DNA from: Bacteroidaceae bacterium
Lineage (GTDB): Bacteria > Bacteroidota > Bacteroidia > Bacteroidales > Bacteroidaceae
Assembly (NCBI GenBank): GCA_024401215.1
Contig: JAKSLL010000040.1
Location: 1 to 32,454 of the forward strand
Direction of reading: 5' to 3'
Length of the DNA stretch: 32,454 nucleotides
Part shown: positions 16,621 through 24,718 of the stretch, piece after piece
How positions within the stretch are numbered: the stretch's first letter is position 1
Layout of the letters: each line of letters begins with the position of its first letter
Program-made: the position numbers and the translations under genes
The notes under the pieces: model-generated
Seen by the model: the letters and a program-made list of their open reading frames with translations, nothing else
Databases searched by the model: none
Told to the model about the DNA's origin: nothing

Positions 16621-18192
16621 ATGTCAAAGCAAACAGAAAGAATTAAGGAGCTCATGGAGCTCCGTGCAAAGGCTCGTATCGGTGGCGGTGAGAAGGCTAT
16701 CGAGAAGCAGCACGCAAAGAATAAACTTACAGCTCGTGAAAGAATTGCTATCCTCCTTGACGAGGGCAGCTTCGAAGAGCTTGACATGTTCGTTGAACAC
16801 CGTTGCAACAACTTCGGAATGGAGAAGAAGCACTATCTTGGTGATGGTGTTGTTGTAGGTTCTGGTACAATCGACGGCCGTCTTGTATATGTTTTCGCTC
16901 AGGACTTCACAGTGTCTGCAGGTTCACTTTCAGAGATGCTTGCAAGCAAAATCTGTAAGGTTATGGATATCGCAATGAAGGTCGGCGCTCCAGTTATCGG
17001 TCTTAATGACTCTGGTGGTGCTCGTCTTCAGGAAGGTATCAACGCCCTCGCTGGTTACGCTGAAATCTTCCAGCGCAACATCATGGCATCAGGTGTTATC
17101 CCACAGATCTCTGGTATCTTTGGCCCTTGTGCAGGTGGTGCTGTTTACTCTCCAGCGCTCACTGACTTCACTCTCATGATTGAAGGTTCTTCATATATGT
17201 TCCTCACAGGTCCTGGTCCTGTTAAGGCTGTTCTCGGTGAGGTTGTGACTCAGGAGCAGCTCGGTGGTGCATCAGTTCACGCTACTAAGTCAGGTGTTAC
17301 TCACTTCACTGCATCAACAGAGGAAGAGGGTATCGCAATGATCAAGCAGCTTCTTTCATACATCCCACAGAATAACCTTGAGAAGACTCCACGCGTAGAG
17401 TGTACAGACCCTGTTGGTCGTATGGAGGATTACCTCAATGAGATTATCCCAGACAATCCAAACATGCCATACGATATGTATCAGGTCATCGCTGGTATTG
17501 TTGATAACGGCGAGTTCTTTGAGGTTCAGCCAAACTACGCTAAGAACATTATCGTAGGTTTCGCTCGCTTCAACGGACAGTCTGTAGGTATTGTTGCTAA
17601 CCAGCCAAAGCAGCTCGCAGGTGTGCTCGACTGCAACGCATCTCGTAAGGGTGCTCGCTTCGTACGTTTCTGCGACGCATTCAATATTCCTATTGTCACT
17701 CTTGTTGATGTGCCAGGATTCCTCCCAGGCACAGGTCAGGAGTACAATGCTGTTATCCTCCACGGTGCAAAGCTTCTCTATGCTTACGGAGAGTGTACAG
17801 TGCCAAAGGTTACAGTAACATTGCGTAAGTCTTACGGTGGTTCACATATCGTGATGTCATGTAAGCAGCTCCGTGGTGACCTCAACTATGCATGGCCATC
17901 ATCAGAGATTGCTGTAATGGGTGCAAGTGGTGCAGCATCAGTACTTTACGCTAAGGAGGCTAAGGCTCTCAAGGATGAGGGCAAGGTTGAAGAGGCTAAG
18001 GCATTCATCAAGGAGAAAGAGGATGAGTACACTAAGCTCTTCGCTAACCCTTATCAGGCTGCTAAGTACGGCTACATCGATGATGTTATTGAACCACGCA
18101 ATACTCGTTTCCGCATCATTCGTGCTCTTGCACAGCTTGAGAACAAGAAACTTCAGAATCCAGCAAAGAAGCACGGAAATATTCCATTGTAA
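16621..18192 (+). CDS. mmdA: Methylmalonyl-CoA decarboxylase alpha subunit (carboxyltransferase)
   Basis: A 523-residue acyl-CoA carboxyltransferase of the crotonase-like type. It transfers the carboxyl group of methylmalonyl-CoA to the biotin of the carrier protein, leaving propionyl-CoA. Both halves are present: the N-terminal domain with [12 protein letters not shown] and [16 protein letters not shown], and the C-terminal domain with [13 protein letters not shown] and [15 protein letters not shown]. The length of about 520 matches MmdA and propionyl-CoA carboxylase beta. The following membrane and biotin subunits, and the absence of a biotin carboxylase gene, decide for the decarboxylase. 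Codon bias suggests high expression. Confidence 0.95.
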   Translation: MSKQTERIKELMELRAKARIGGGEKAIEKQHAKNKLTARERIAILLDEGSFEELDMFVEHRCNNFGMEKKHYLGDGVVVGSGTIDGRLVYVFAQDFTVSAGSLSEMLASKICKVMDIAMKVGAPVIGLNDSGGARLQEGINALAGYAEIFQRNIMASGVIPQISGIFGPCAGGAVYSPALTDFTLMIEGSSYMFLTGPGPVKAVLGEVVTQEQLGGASVHATKSGVTHFTASTEEEGIAMIKQLLSYIPQNNLEKTPRVECTDPVGRMEDYLNEIIPDNPNMPYDMYQVIAGIVDNGEFFEVQPNYAKNIIVGFARFNGQSVGIVANQPKQLAGVLDCNASRKGARFVRFCDAFNIPIVTLVDVPGFLPGTGQEYNAVILHGAKLLYAYGECTVPKVTVTLRKSYGGSHIVMSCKQLRGDLNYAWPSSEIAVMGASGAASVLYAKEAKALKDEGKVEEAKAFIKEKEDEYTKLFANPYQAAKYGYIDDVIEPRNTRFRIIRALAQLENKKLQNPAKKHGNIPL

Positions 18193-18200
18193 AATGGTTC

Positions 18201-18279
18201 TTCAGGTATAAGATGTCACAAAGCTCCCTGTGAGATGTGCATTTCTTCTGTCGGGGACTTTGTGACTCTCAAGCCTGAA
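18201..18279 (+). promoter_or_regulatory. Large hairpin in the mmdA-mmdD spacer
   Basis: TTCAGG (18201-18206) pairs with CCTGAA (18274-18279). Inside, GTCACAAAG (18215-18223) pairs perfectly with CTTTGTGAC (18258-18266), and TCCC pairs with GGGA beyond a bulged C. It starts 9 nt after the mmdA stop and lacks a T-tract, which suits an mRNA stabiliser, processing site or partial terminator. Confidence 0.75.
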
Positions 18280-18298
18280 AACATAAAAGTAGGGAATT

Positions 18299-18634
18299 AT
18301 GCAATTTTTATCAATAGCAGATCCAAACATTTGGCTTCTTGCGCTCACTGCAGTGCTTGTTGTGTTTGCCATCCTTGTTATCATCGTGGCAATACTCGGC
18401 ATCTTTACTGCTGTTGCAAAGAAGACTACTAAAAAGGTAATTGATGTGAAGTCAAATATTAAAGAAAATAAGCAGGCAAAGACTTTCGAGAAGGCAAGTG
18501 AAGAAGATAAGGCAGCAGTAGCTGTTGCTCTTCATCTCTATTTCACTGAGAAGGAAAATCGCGAAAGCCGAGTTCTTACTATTAAATCAAATCCATATTC
18601 AGCATGGAACTTCCAGCTGAATCCAAGACTCTAA
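18299..18634 (+). CDS. Decarboxylase membrane anchor, OadG/MmdD-like
   Basis: A 111-residue protein with one hydrophobic segment (about 12-40, WLLALTAVLVVFAILVIIVA) followed by a Lys/Glu-rich tail. That layout matches the gamma/delta subunit of sodium-pumping decarboxylases (OadG, MmdD), which holds the complex together at the membrane. The C-terminal part, with SEEDKAAVAVALHLYF and a final SAWNFQLNPRL, resembles the conserved tail seen in Bacteroidota versions. The position between the carboxyltransferase and biotin carrier genes is the strongest evidence. Confidence 0.8.
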   Translation: MQFLSIADPNIWLLALTAVLVVFAILVIIVAILGIFTAVAKKTTKKVIDVKSNIKENKQAKTFEKASEEDKAAVAVALHLYFTEKENRESRVLTIKSNPYSAWNFQLNPRL

Positions 18635-18658
18635 TTTTTAATTACACAATGTTGTAGA

Positions 18659-18682
18659 TAAGGGCTTGCTTTTTTGCCCTTA
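18659..18682 (+). promoter_or_regulatory. Hairpin in the mmdD-mmdC spacer
   Basis: TAAGGGC (18659-18665) pairs perfectly with GCCCTTA (18676-18682) around a T-rich 10-nt loop. It ends 24 nt before the carrier ATG. The T-tract is inside the loop rather than after the stem. Confidence 0.6.
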
Positions 18683-18706
18683 GCTCTATTTATTAAGGTA
18701 TTTACA

Positions 18707-19420
18707 ATGAAAGAATATAAGTTTAAGATAGGCGGTAATGATTATACTGCAACTGTTGAAGATCTCAAGGGTGGCAACATGAAGGTTACCGTAAATGGAC
18801 AGACATATCAGGTAGAAGTGCCTGAAACAAAGGCTGCTGCACCACGTCCAGCAGTAGCTGCAGCTGCTAAGGGCGGCCAGAAGGGTGGTCCTGCAAATGT
18901 TATGTCTGAACTCCCAGGCACAGTGACAAAGGTTGTTGCTGCTGACGGTCAGCATGTTAAGCGCGGTGATGTGCTTCTCGTTATCGAGTCAATGAAGATG
19001 GCTAACGACATCGTATCAGAAGTTGATGGCACAGTTCAGCGCATCGCTGTTGCTCAGGGTCAGAATGTAAGCCAGGGTGATCTCCTCGTAGAGATGGTTG
19101 CTGACTTTGTTGCTGCTGAGGCTCCTGCTCTCGCTCCAAAGCCTGCTCCTGCTGCTCCTGCACCAGTTGCCGCTCCTGCACCAGCTCCAGCTCCAGCTCC
19201 TGCTGGCGCAAACACAGTTACAGCTCCGCTGCCAGGAAAGGTTACTCAGGTTCTCGTCAAGGTGGGCGACACAATTAAGGCTGGCGACACAGTACTCATG
19301 CTTGAGGCTATGAAGATGGAAAACAGCATCACAGCTGAGTCTTCTGGCACAGTAAAGGCTGTCCTCGTAGAGGCAGGCGCTCAGGTACAGAATGGCCAGG
19401 CGCTCATCGAATTGGCATAA
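18707..19420 (+). CDS. Biotin carboxyl carrier protein with two biotinyl domains
   Basis: A 237-residue MmdC-like carrier that shuttles CO2 on biotin between the carboxyltransferase and the membrane pump. After an N-terminal beta region (1-40), a first biotinyl domain covers about 62-131 with ESMKM and biotin lysine K97. A Pro/Ala linker (about 137-167) leads to a second biotinyl domain (168-237) with EAMKM and K203. Usual carriers of this operon have one such domain and about 140 residues, so this one is duplicated. Both domains keep the lysine and flanking methionines. I chose ATG 18707 because a longer frame from 18674 adds residues unlike the family start. mmdB begins 13 nt after the stop. 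Confidence 0.9.
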   Translation: MKEYKFKIGGNDYTATVEDLKGGNMKVTVNGQTYQVEVPETKAAAPRPAVAAAAKGGQKGGPANVMSELPGTVTKVVAADGQHVKRGDVLLVIESMKMANDIVSEVDGTVQRIAVAQGQNVSQGDLLVEMVADFVAAEAPALAPKPAPAAPAPVAAPAPAPAPAPAGANTVTAPLPGKVTQVLVKVGDTIKAGDTVLMLEAMKMENSITAESSGTVKAVLVEAGAQVQNGQALIELA

Positions 19421-19433
19421 AAAGAGCTTAGCT

Positions 19434-20717
19434 ATGAAAAGAAATATTTTGATAACAGCTCTTATTGCATTCCTTTTCATCGTCGCAACTCCTCTCATGG
19501 CTGCTGATTTCAATCTTCAGGATGGTCTCGACAAGTTTATCCATGAGATGGCATTTTTCAGTTTCTTCACTGCTGAAGGCTGGAAGAGTGCGGTGATGTT
19601 GGGCATTGGATGCTTCCTCCTTTATCTTGCCATCAATAGAAAGTACGAGCCTCTGCTCCTTCTTCCTATTGCCTTTGGTATGCTTCTCACCAATCTTCCT
19701 GGTGCGGGAATGTTCCATACAGATTTGTGGAATAATGACTTCCTCAATCCTGACAGTCCTTATCATCATGATTACATGCACATCCTTACTGAAGGCGGTA
19801 TTCTTGACTGGCTGTATATTGGTGTCAAAGGTGGTATCTATCCATGTCTCATCTTCATTGGTGTGGGTGCAATGACCGACTTCGGTCCTCTGATTGCTAA
19901 TCCAAAGAGTCTTCTCCTTGGTGCAGCAGCACAGATTGGTATCTTTGCTACATTCCTTGTAACTCAGATTGATTTCTTTGGATTCACTCCTGCTCAGTCT
20001 GCATCAATAGGTATCATCGGTGGTGCTGACGGTCCTACAGCAATCTTCCTCACTTCGAAGCTTGCTCCTGAACTCCTTGGCCCTATTGCTGTTGCAGCAT
20101 ATAGCTACATGGCTCTTGTACCTGTAATTCAGCCACCTATCATGCGCATGCTCACTACAGAGAAGGAGCGTAAGATTCGTATGAGCCAGCTTCGTACAGT
20201 AAGCAAGAAGGAGAAGATTATCTTCCCAATTGTTGTGGCTATCGTTGTTTCGCTCATCATTCCGTCAGCTGCTCCACTCATTGGATGCCTCATGCTTGGT
20301 AACCTTATGAAGGAGAGCTGCGTTGTTGACCGTCTCAGTGATGTTGTACAGAACGCACTCAACAATATCGTGGTGATCTTCCTCGGTCTTACAGTAGGTG
20401 CTACTGCTTCTGCTGAGGCTTTCCTCAATTTGCAGACAATAAGCATCCTCTGTGTTGGTATCGTTGCCTTCGGTCTCGGTTCTGCTTCAGGCATTCTTAT
20501 GGCAAAGTTTATGAATCTCTTCCTTAAGGAGAAGATCAATCCACTTATCGGTTCTGCAGGTGTTTCTGCTGTGCCTATGGCTGCTCGTGTGAGCCAGGAT
20601 GAGGGTCGCAAGGCTGATCCTCGCAACTTCCTCCTCATGCACGCTATGGGTCCAAATGTTGCTGGTGTTATCGGTTCTGCTGTTGCAGCTGGTATCCTCC
20701 TCAGCTTCTTGTCATAA
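19434..20717 (+). CDS. mmdB: Methylmalonyl-CoA decarboxylase beta subunit, Na+ pump
   Basis: A 427-residue membrane protein of the OadB/MmdB/GcdB family that decarboxylates carboxybiotin and exports sodium ions. It has many membrane segments and the diagnostic [21 protein letters not shown] block, whose Asp takes part in Na+ and proton coupling in the family. The conserved [18 protein letters not shown] and [15 protein letters not shown] segments are also present. A longer frame from 19392 overlaps mmdC and lacks family character, so ATG 19434 is preferred. The hydrophobic N-terminus, with ATPLMAA, resembles a signal or first helix. A terminator follows closely, so mmdB ends the operon. Confidence 0.95.
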   Translation: MKRNILITALIAFLFIVATPLMAADFNLQDGLDKFIHEMAFFSFFTAEGWKSAVMLGIGCFLLYLAINRKYEPLLLLPIAFGMLLTNLPGAGMFHTDLWNNDFLNPDSPYHHDYMHILTEGGILDWLYIGVKGGIYPCLIFIGVGAMTDFGPLIANPKSLLLGAAAQIGIFATFLVTQIDFFGFTPAQSASIGIIGGADGPTAIFLTSKLAPELLGPIAVAAYSYMALVPVIQPPIMRMLTTEKERKIRMSQLRTVSKKEKIIFPIVVAIVVSLIIPSAAPLIGCLMLGNLMKESCVVDRLSDVVQNALNNIVVIFLGLTVGATASAEAFLNLQTISILCVGIVAFGLGSASGILMAKFMNLFLKEKINPLIGSAGVSAVPMAARVSQDEGRKADPRNFLLMHAMGPNVAGVIGSAVAAGILLSFLS

Positions 20718-20743
20718 ACTGATAAGTATAAATAAATAGATAT

Positions 20744-20780
20744 AAAAAGTGGATGTCCATACGGGCGTCCACTTTTTTTT
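20744..20780 (+). terminator. Intrinsic terminator of the mmd operon
   Basis: An A-rich left arm with GTGGATGTCC pairs with GGGCGTCCAC (with a G-U pair and one mismatch) and is followed by eight T. This is the clearest rho-independent terminator in the window. Confidence 0.88.
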
Positions 20781-21056
20781 GTTTTGATTACGATGTGTGG
20801 TGAAGTTATCATTGTAATTCATCGTTTATAGCATTTTGACGCCAAGATATAGGGGGACCAAGTAATGGTGAAAAACTTCCTAAAGTTTCTTGAACAATCG
20901 ATATCAACGGTTTTATGGTAAGTAATCGCCTTCTTTATCCTTCATGATAAAGAATTTATGCAGTATTCTCGGTATGGATAGCGAGCCATGCGTTAACTAA
21001 ATCTAAAATAGAACGAATGCAGAGAGCATGGATTGATTCGCTATGCGCTTTAACAT
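20781..21056. other. Unassigned convergent spacer with one perfect hairpin
   Basis: About 275 bp between the mmd terminator and the rny terminator. No open frame of meaningful length is present. TTCTTTATC (20931-20939) and GATAAAGAA (20946-20954) form a perfect 9-bp stem with a 6-nt loop. Beyond it, GCGTTAAC near 20990 and GCGCTTTAAC near 21045 are loosely repeated. It could hold a small RNA or be decayed sequence. Confidence 0.4.
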
Positions 21057-21092
21057 AAAAAAGAGTCACCCCAAAGCAAATTGGGATGACTC
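21057..21092 (-). terminator. Intrinsic terminator of rny
   Basis: GAGTCA (21063-21068) and TGACTC (21087-21092) form the outer stem, continuing through CCCCA/TTGGG. On the minus strand it is followed by a run of six T (21057-21062 complement). It starts about 45 nt beyond the rny stop. Confidence 0.85.
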
Positions 21093-21137
21093 AAAATATG
21101 AAGTGTAAACTTATCTGTTCTATCAGATTTGATGGTG

Positions 21138-22679
21138 TTATTTAGCGAATGCTACTGCGCGAGTTTCACGGATGACAGTAATCTTAACTTGTCCTGGATA
21201 AGTCATCTCATCCTGAATCTTCTTAGCAATATCTGCTGAGAGAACATCGATTTCCTTATCAGAAATCTTATCTGCTCCGACGATGACACGAAGTTCACGA
21301 CCTGCCTGGATAGCATAAGTCTTTGTTACTCCAGGATAGCTTGCTGCGAGGTTCTCAAGGTCATTGAGACGCTTGATGTATGCTTCAACGATTTCGCGTC
21401 TTGCACCTGGGCGAGCTCCTGAAATTGCATCGCAGACCTGAACGATAGGTGCGAGGAGTGTTGTCATCTCCATCTCGTCGTGGTGAGCGCCAATAGCGTT
21501 GCAGATATCTGGTTTCTCTTTGCACTTCTCAGCAATCTGAGCTCCATAGAGAGCGTGTGGAATCTCAAGCTGTTCGTCTGGCACCTTACCAATGTCATGG
21601 AGGAGTCCGGCGCGACGTGCCTTCTTTGGATTGAGGCCAAGTTCTGCCGCCATTACAGCACAGAGATTAGCTGTTTCGCGTGCATGCTGAAGAAGGTTCT
21701 GTCCGTATGAAGAGCGGTACTTCATCTTACCTACGATGCGGATGAGGTCTGGATGCAATCCATGAACGCCGAGGTCGATAGCAGTACGCTTACCTGTCTC
21801 AATGATTTCTTCTTCAACCTGCTTTCTTACCTTTGCAACAACCTCCTCGATGCGTGCAGGGTGAATACGTCCGTCAGCTACAAGCTGGTGAAGAGCAAGT
21901 CGGCAGATCTCACGGCGTACAGGGTCGAACGCGCTGATGACGATTGCTTCTGGAGTATCGTCAACGACGATTTCTGTACCTGTTGCAGCTTCAAGAGCGC
22001 GTATATTTCTACCTTCACGTCCAATGACACGTCCCTTAATCTCGTCACTTTCGATGTGGAATACGCTTACAGAGTTTTCAATTGCTGTTTCTGTTGCCAC
22101 ACGCTGTATAGACTGTATGACAATCTTCTTTGCCTCCTTATTGGCAGTCATCTTTGCGTCGTCAACAATTTCGTTGATGTACTGCTGTGCCTGAGTCTTT
22201 GCCTCGTCCTTAAGGCTTTCGATGAGTGATTCGCGTGCCTCTTCAGTTGTAAGTCCGCTGATAGCCTCAAGTTTAGTGCGCTGCTCTGTGATGATAGTCT
22301 CGACCTCTTCCTTTCTTGCGTTAAGGCGGTCCTGCTGTTTTGCGAGGTTTTCCTTAAGAGCGTCAATCTCGTGGTTCTTCTTTTGAAGATCCTCTTGTCT
22401 CTGGTTGATTGAGAGTTCGCGCTGCTTGAGCTTGTTCTCGTATGACTGGAGCTTCTGGTTTCTCTGGTTAGCCTCCTTTTCGAGTTCGGCCTTCTTGTTG
22501 AGGAACTTCTCCTTCATCTCGAGTTGCTTATTGTTCTTTAAAGTCTCAGCCTCGATTTCTGCCTCTTTAATTATTTGATTATACTTCTGCTTAACGATGT
22601 AGCGAAACAGGCAGAAGCCCAGTACGCCGCCAAGGATTAAGCATCCCACAGCAATAATAATTGCAATTACTAAATCCAT
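21138..22679 (-). CDS. rny: Ribonuclease Y
   Basis: A 513-residue membrane-anchored endoribonuclease that starts mRNA decay. Parts in order: one N-terminal membrane helix ([20 protein letters not shown]), a long coiled coil (about 30-190), a KH RNA-binding domain ([19 protein letters not shown]), and an HD domain with [12 protein letters not shown] near 355-370 holding the metal-binding His-Asp pair. It ends in the usual [30 protein letters not shown] tail. The length of about 510-520 matches the family. It lies downstream of zapA on the same strand, with a structured 172-bp spacer between them. Confidence 0.96.
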   Translation of the reverse strand: MDLVIAIIIAVGCLILGGVLGFCLFRYIVKQKYNQIIKEAEIEAETLKNNKQLEMKEKFLNKKAELEKEANQRNQKLQSYENKLKQRELSINQRQEDLQKKNHEIDALKENLAKQQDRLNARKEEVETIITEQRTKLEAISGLTTEEARESLIESLKDEAKTQAQQYINEIVDDAKMTANKEAKKIVIQSIQRVATETAIENSVSVFHIESDEIKGRVIGREGRNIRALEAATGTEIVVDDTPEAIVISAFDPVRREICRLALHQLVADGRIHPARIEEVVAKVRKQVEEEIIETGKRTAIDLGVHGLHPDLIRIVGKMKYRSSYGQNLLQHARETANLCAVMAAELGLNPKKARRAGLLHDIGKVPDEQLEIPHALYGAQIAEKCKEKPDICNAIGAHHDEMEMTTLLAPIVQVCDAISGARPGARREIVEAYIKRLNDLENLAASYPGVTKTYAIQAGRELRVIVGADKISDKEIDVLSADIAKKIQDEMTYPGQVKITVIRETRAVAFAK

Positions 22680-22752
22680 ATTTTAATTCTGTTTTTAATT
22701 AGAGTTAATCGTTTTCTGATAAATATTTTGTTATAGGTTAGACACAAATAAA

Positions 22753-22801
22753 GGCACAATCACTAGTCCGCTACTGATAGCGAATTACTGAAATTGTGCC
22801 T
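22753..22801 (-). terminator. Terminator-like hairpin between zapA and rny
   Basis: On the minus strand AGGCACAAT pairs with ATTGTGCCT (22752-22760 and 22793-22801). An inner CGCTA/TAGCG stem with a 4-nt loop (22769-22782) and an AGT/ACT pair extend it. TTTATTTG follows on the minus strand. It may end the zapA transcript or attenuate rny. Confidence 0.6.
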
Positions 22802-22826
22802 ATAAATCACTTATATAGAGTTTTAT

Positions 22827-22842
22827 CTCTCGAAAGCGAGAG
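22827..22842 (-). promoter_or_regulatory. Perfect 6-bp hairpin after zapA
   Basis: CTCTCG (22827-22832) and CGAGAG (22837-22842) form a tight stem with a 4-nt loop, about 10 nt beyond the zapA stop. Together with the next hairpin it gives a compact structured 3' region. Confidence 0.55.
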
Positions 22843-22851
22843 TAGTATGTT

Positions 22852-23142
22852 CTATAATCCTAAAGATTCGATTTCTTTCTCAAGATCGTGCATCATATCT
22901 TGATAAGGCTGGTTGTCAGCCTTGTTCAAAGCCTTTGCCGCCTCGACGGCAGTGTTGAGCATTGCCATTACATAATAGTATTTGTCGCTCGGAAGAGCAG
23001 GGTAGGCGTCACGTAGTAACTGAATGCGGTGTTGTATTGTGGCTGCCGCATCACGGTATATCTTCTCTTCTTCAGGTGATGAAACCTGAAGTGGGAGAGG
23101 TATAGCCTCGATGGTTACTTTGATGTTGAACTTTTCTGCCAT
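22852..23142 (-). CDS. zapA: Cell division protein ZapA
   Basis: A 96-residue protein that bundles FtsZ filaments at the division site. The N-terminal strand FNIKVTIEAIPLPLQVSSPEEEKIYRDAAATI and the heptad-rich helix AMLNTAVEAAKALNKADNQPYQDMMHDLEKEIESL fit the ZapA fold: a small alpha/beta head and a coiled-coil tail. The length matches. The gene upstream on the same strand encodes a coiled-coil protein that may be its partner, and rny lies downstream, a conserved neighbourhood in Bacteroidales. Confidence 0.85.
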   Translation of the reverse strand: MAEKFNIKVTIEAIPLPLQVSSPEEEKIYRDAAATIQHRIQLLRDAYPALPSDKYYYVMAMLNTAVEAAKALNKADNQPYQDMMHDLEKEIESLGL

Positions 23143-23207
23143 ATACTATTCGTGACAAGCCTTTACTATCTTCTTATTTATATAATAAGTGTAAGATGAT
23201 ATTCTCT

Positions 23208-23522
23208 TTATTCATCTGTGCCTTCTGCGCCAGTAGAGAGAATATTGATGCATTTGTTAATTTCTCGAACCAGTCGTGTGATTTTCATCTTTGCCTCTTT
23301 TATGTCAGAGTCGCTGACTTCAATCATTTTGGCCAACTTCAGATTGTTGTAATCACGAGTGCGTTCATCTAACAGGGATTTCAGATGCTTTATTTCTTCG
23401 TCTTTCTTTTCAATCTCTGTATAGAGGTCTGCATTTTCGTTTTTCAGCACACGAAACTTGGCTAAGATTTCTCTAATCTTCGCTTCAAATTTCTTCATCG
23501 ACTGTCTTTCTTCTGATGTCAT
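23208..23522 (-). CDS. Small coiled-coil protein, possible ZapB-like partner of ZapA
   Basis: A 104-residue, highly charged, almost wholly helical protein. Residues about 10-65 form a coiled coil (KIREILAKFRVLKNENADLY then KKDEEIKHLKSLLDERTRDYNNLKLAK), and the second helix holds SDIKEAKMKITRLVREINKCINIL. No signal peptide or membrane segment is present. It lies 65 nt upstream of zapA on the same strand, so a structural role in division, analogous to ZapB, is plausible. That role is an inference from context and coiled-coil character alone. Confidence 0.7.
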   Translation of the reverse strand: MTSEERQSMKKFEAKIREILAKFRVLKNENADLYTEIEKKDEEIKHLKSLLDERTRDYNNLKLAKMIEVSDSDIKEAKMKITRLVREINKCINILSTGAEGTDE

Positions 23523-23560
23523 ATTTATTTGTGCTGATTTGTTTTACAACAATTCTATTG

Positions 23561-23591
23561 CAAATATAGTCTATTTCTTTGATTCTTCCAA
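23561..23591 (-). promoter_or_regulatory. Promoter for the coiled-coil/zapA unit
   Basis: On the minus strand TATATTTG (23561-23568) matches TAnnTTTG, and a TTG (complement of 23589-23591) lies 20 nt further upstream. The start codon is 39 nt downstream of the -7 box. Confidence 0.6.
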
Positions 23592-23711
23592 TCTTTGTTT
23601 GAAAAAAAACAATATGGTTGATTGAAAAGTTCAAATAAAAGGCAATTATTTGTTAATTATTAGTCAATTATTCGCAATAGATATATGTAGATGTACAATA
23701 AATTGTATCTT

Positions 23712-24356
23712 TTACTTCTTCATCTTTGCTTCAGCTTTAGCGACGTCTTCATCAGAAGGGGTTGGCTCTTTCTTTGCAAGCGTGATGAGGTTGAAGGAAT
23801 ACTCTTGAATCCATGCCTCGCTGAATCCCAACATCTGCTGGTATCGGCGGATTGAGAAGGCAGACTTCCTTTCTGCGTTGTCTGACCAAGTGTCTTTTGT
23901 GAGGATGTCATGTACTGTGCTGTCAATGACCTTTCTCAGCATTCCTTTTAAGAATCCAGGAATGCGGAATTTCCATTTTAGCATGTTGCCAAGGAGCATC
24001 ATTGTCTCTTGTGTGAATCCTTGGAACATATAAAGGTATTTGCTGATGTCGTTCTGTGTCTTGCAGTTTTTCTTTACACTTTGGTCTATCTCCTTGAAGA
24101 ATGAGTCATTGATGCCATAGATGTCCTTCAGCATCTTAGCGCAAGCCTTCTTCTCCCCGAGACCGAGTTTGTTGTTGAGCGTTGGCACATGAAGCGTTCT
24201 CTTGAATGCCAGAAGGTCTGGAAGAGCTTGTATATTGGAGAAACCCACATTTGCTGCGAGGGCACTCTGGAAGTACACACGAATGAGTGTCATGAAATCT
24301 TCTATTCCACCGACGTTCTCTTTCTCTTTCTTTTTAAAAATATCTAATAATCCCAT
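23712..24356 (-). CDS. Conserved-looking cytoplasmic protein of unknown function
   Basis: I do not recognise this 214-residue protein. It has no signal peptide and no membrane helix. It is basic and helical, with a short Lys-rich N-terminus (MGLLDIFKKKEKEN) that could contact a membrane or nucleic acid. Notable segments are LGLGEKKACAKMLKDIYGIND, MFQGFTQETMMLLGNMLKWKFRIPGFLKG and SIRRYQQMLGFSEAWIQEYSFNLITLAKKEP. The tail is charged. Genes on both sides lie on the same strand, but a promoter separates it from zapA and a 362-bp gap from the sugar transferase. The frame is intact and codon use resembles the neighbours, so I treat it as a real gene. Confidence 0.75.
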   Translation of the reverse strand: MGLLDIFKKKEKENVGGIEDFMTLIRVYFQSALAANVGFSNIQALPDLLAFKRTLHVPTLNNKLGLGEKKACAKMLKDIYGINDSFFKEIDQSVKKNCKTQNDISKYLYMFQGFTQETMMLLGNMLKWKFRIPGFLKGMLRKVIDSTVHDILTKDTWSDNAERKSAFSIRRYQQMLGFSEAWIQEYSFNLITLAKKEPTPSDEDVAKAEAKMKK

Positions 24357-24718
24357 TTTATTGATGTTAGTAAACAGTTAAAAATGCTACTTGACAGATA
24401 ACTCTAAGTTGCAAAGATTATGAGAATAACACTTTTTTATCTTATTTTTTATTAATGAGTGCTTCTCTTTGAAATACAAGATATTGCATTGTTCTGTTTC
24501 TTGACTATTGCTTTCTCTTGCTGGTGTTTTGTTATGCTATCTATCAGAAGCTTTTTACTTTAATATTATTATAGTGTAATTAATCTTTCTTGTGTTGAAA
24601 TCAATATGTGTCATGCGTTTCGCTTTGTATCTATCGCGCAGTTTCTATTTGTGGATTTTCTGGTGCGTGTCAAAGCGTGTTTCAAACATGTCCTCTGTTG
24701 TGATGAAGTAGGGCATGC
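24357..24718. other. Spacer without recognised gene
   Basis: An AT-rich 362-bp gap. A near-consensus -7 box for the downstream minus-strand gene, AATCTTTG on the minus strand, lies at 24412-24419, 56 nt before its start. I see no strong hairpin, repeat or open frame in the rest. Confidence 0.4.

Noticed and set aside
19098-19313. Leucine-rich frame inside the biotin carrier gene
   Set aside because: It is an out-of-frame reading of the Pro/Ala linker of the carrier protein.
22680-22851. Firm annotation of a 6S RNA gene
   Set aside because: Position beside zapA is suggestive, but the long closing stem and central bubble of 6S RNA could not be built from the visible pairs, so it is only reported as a question.
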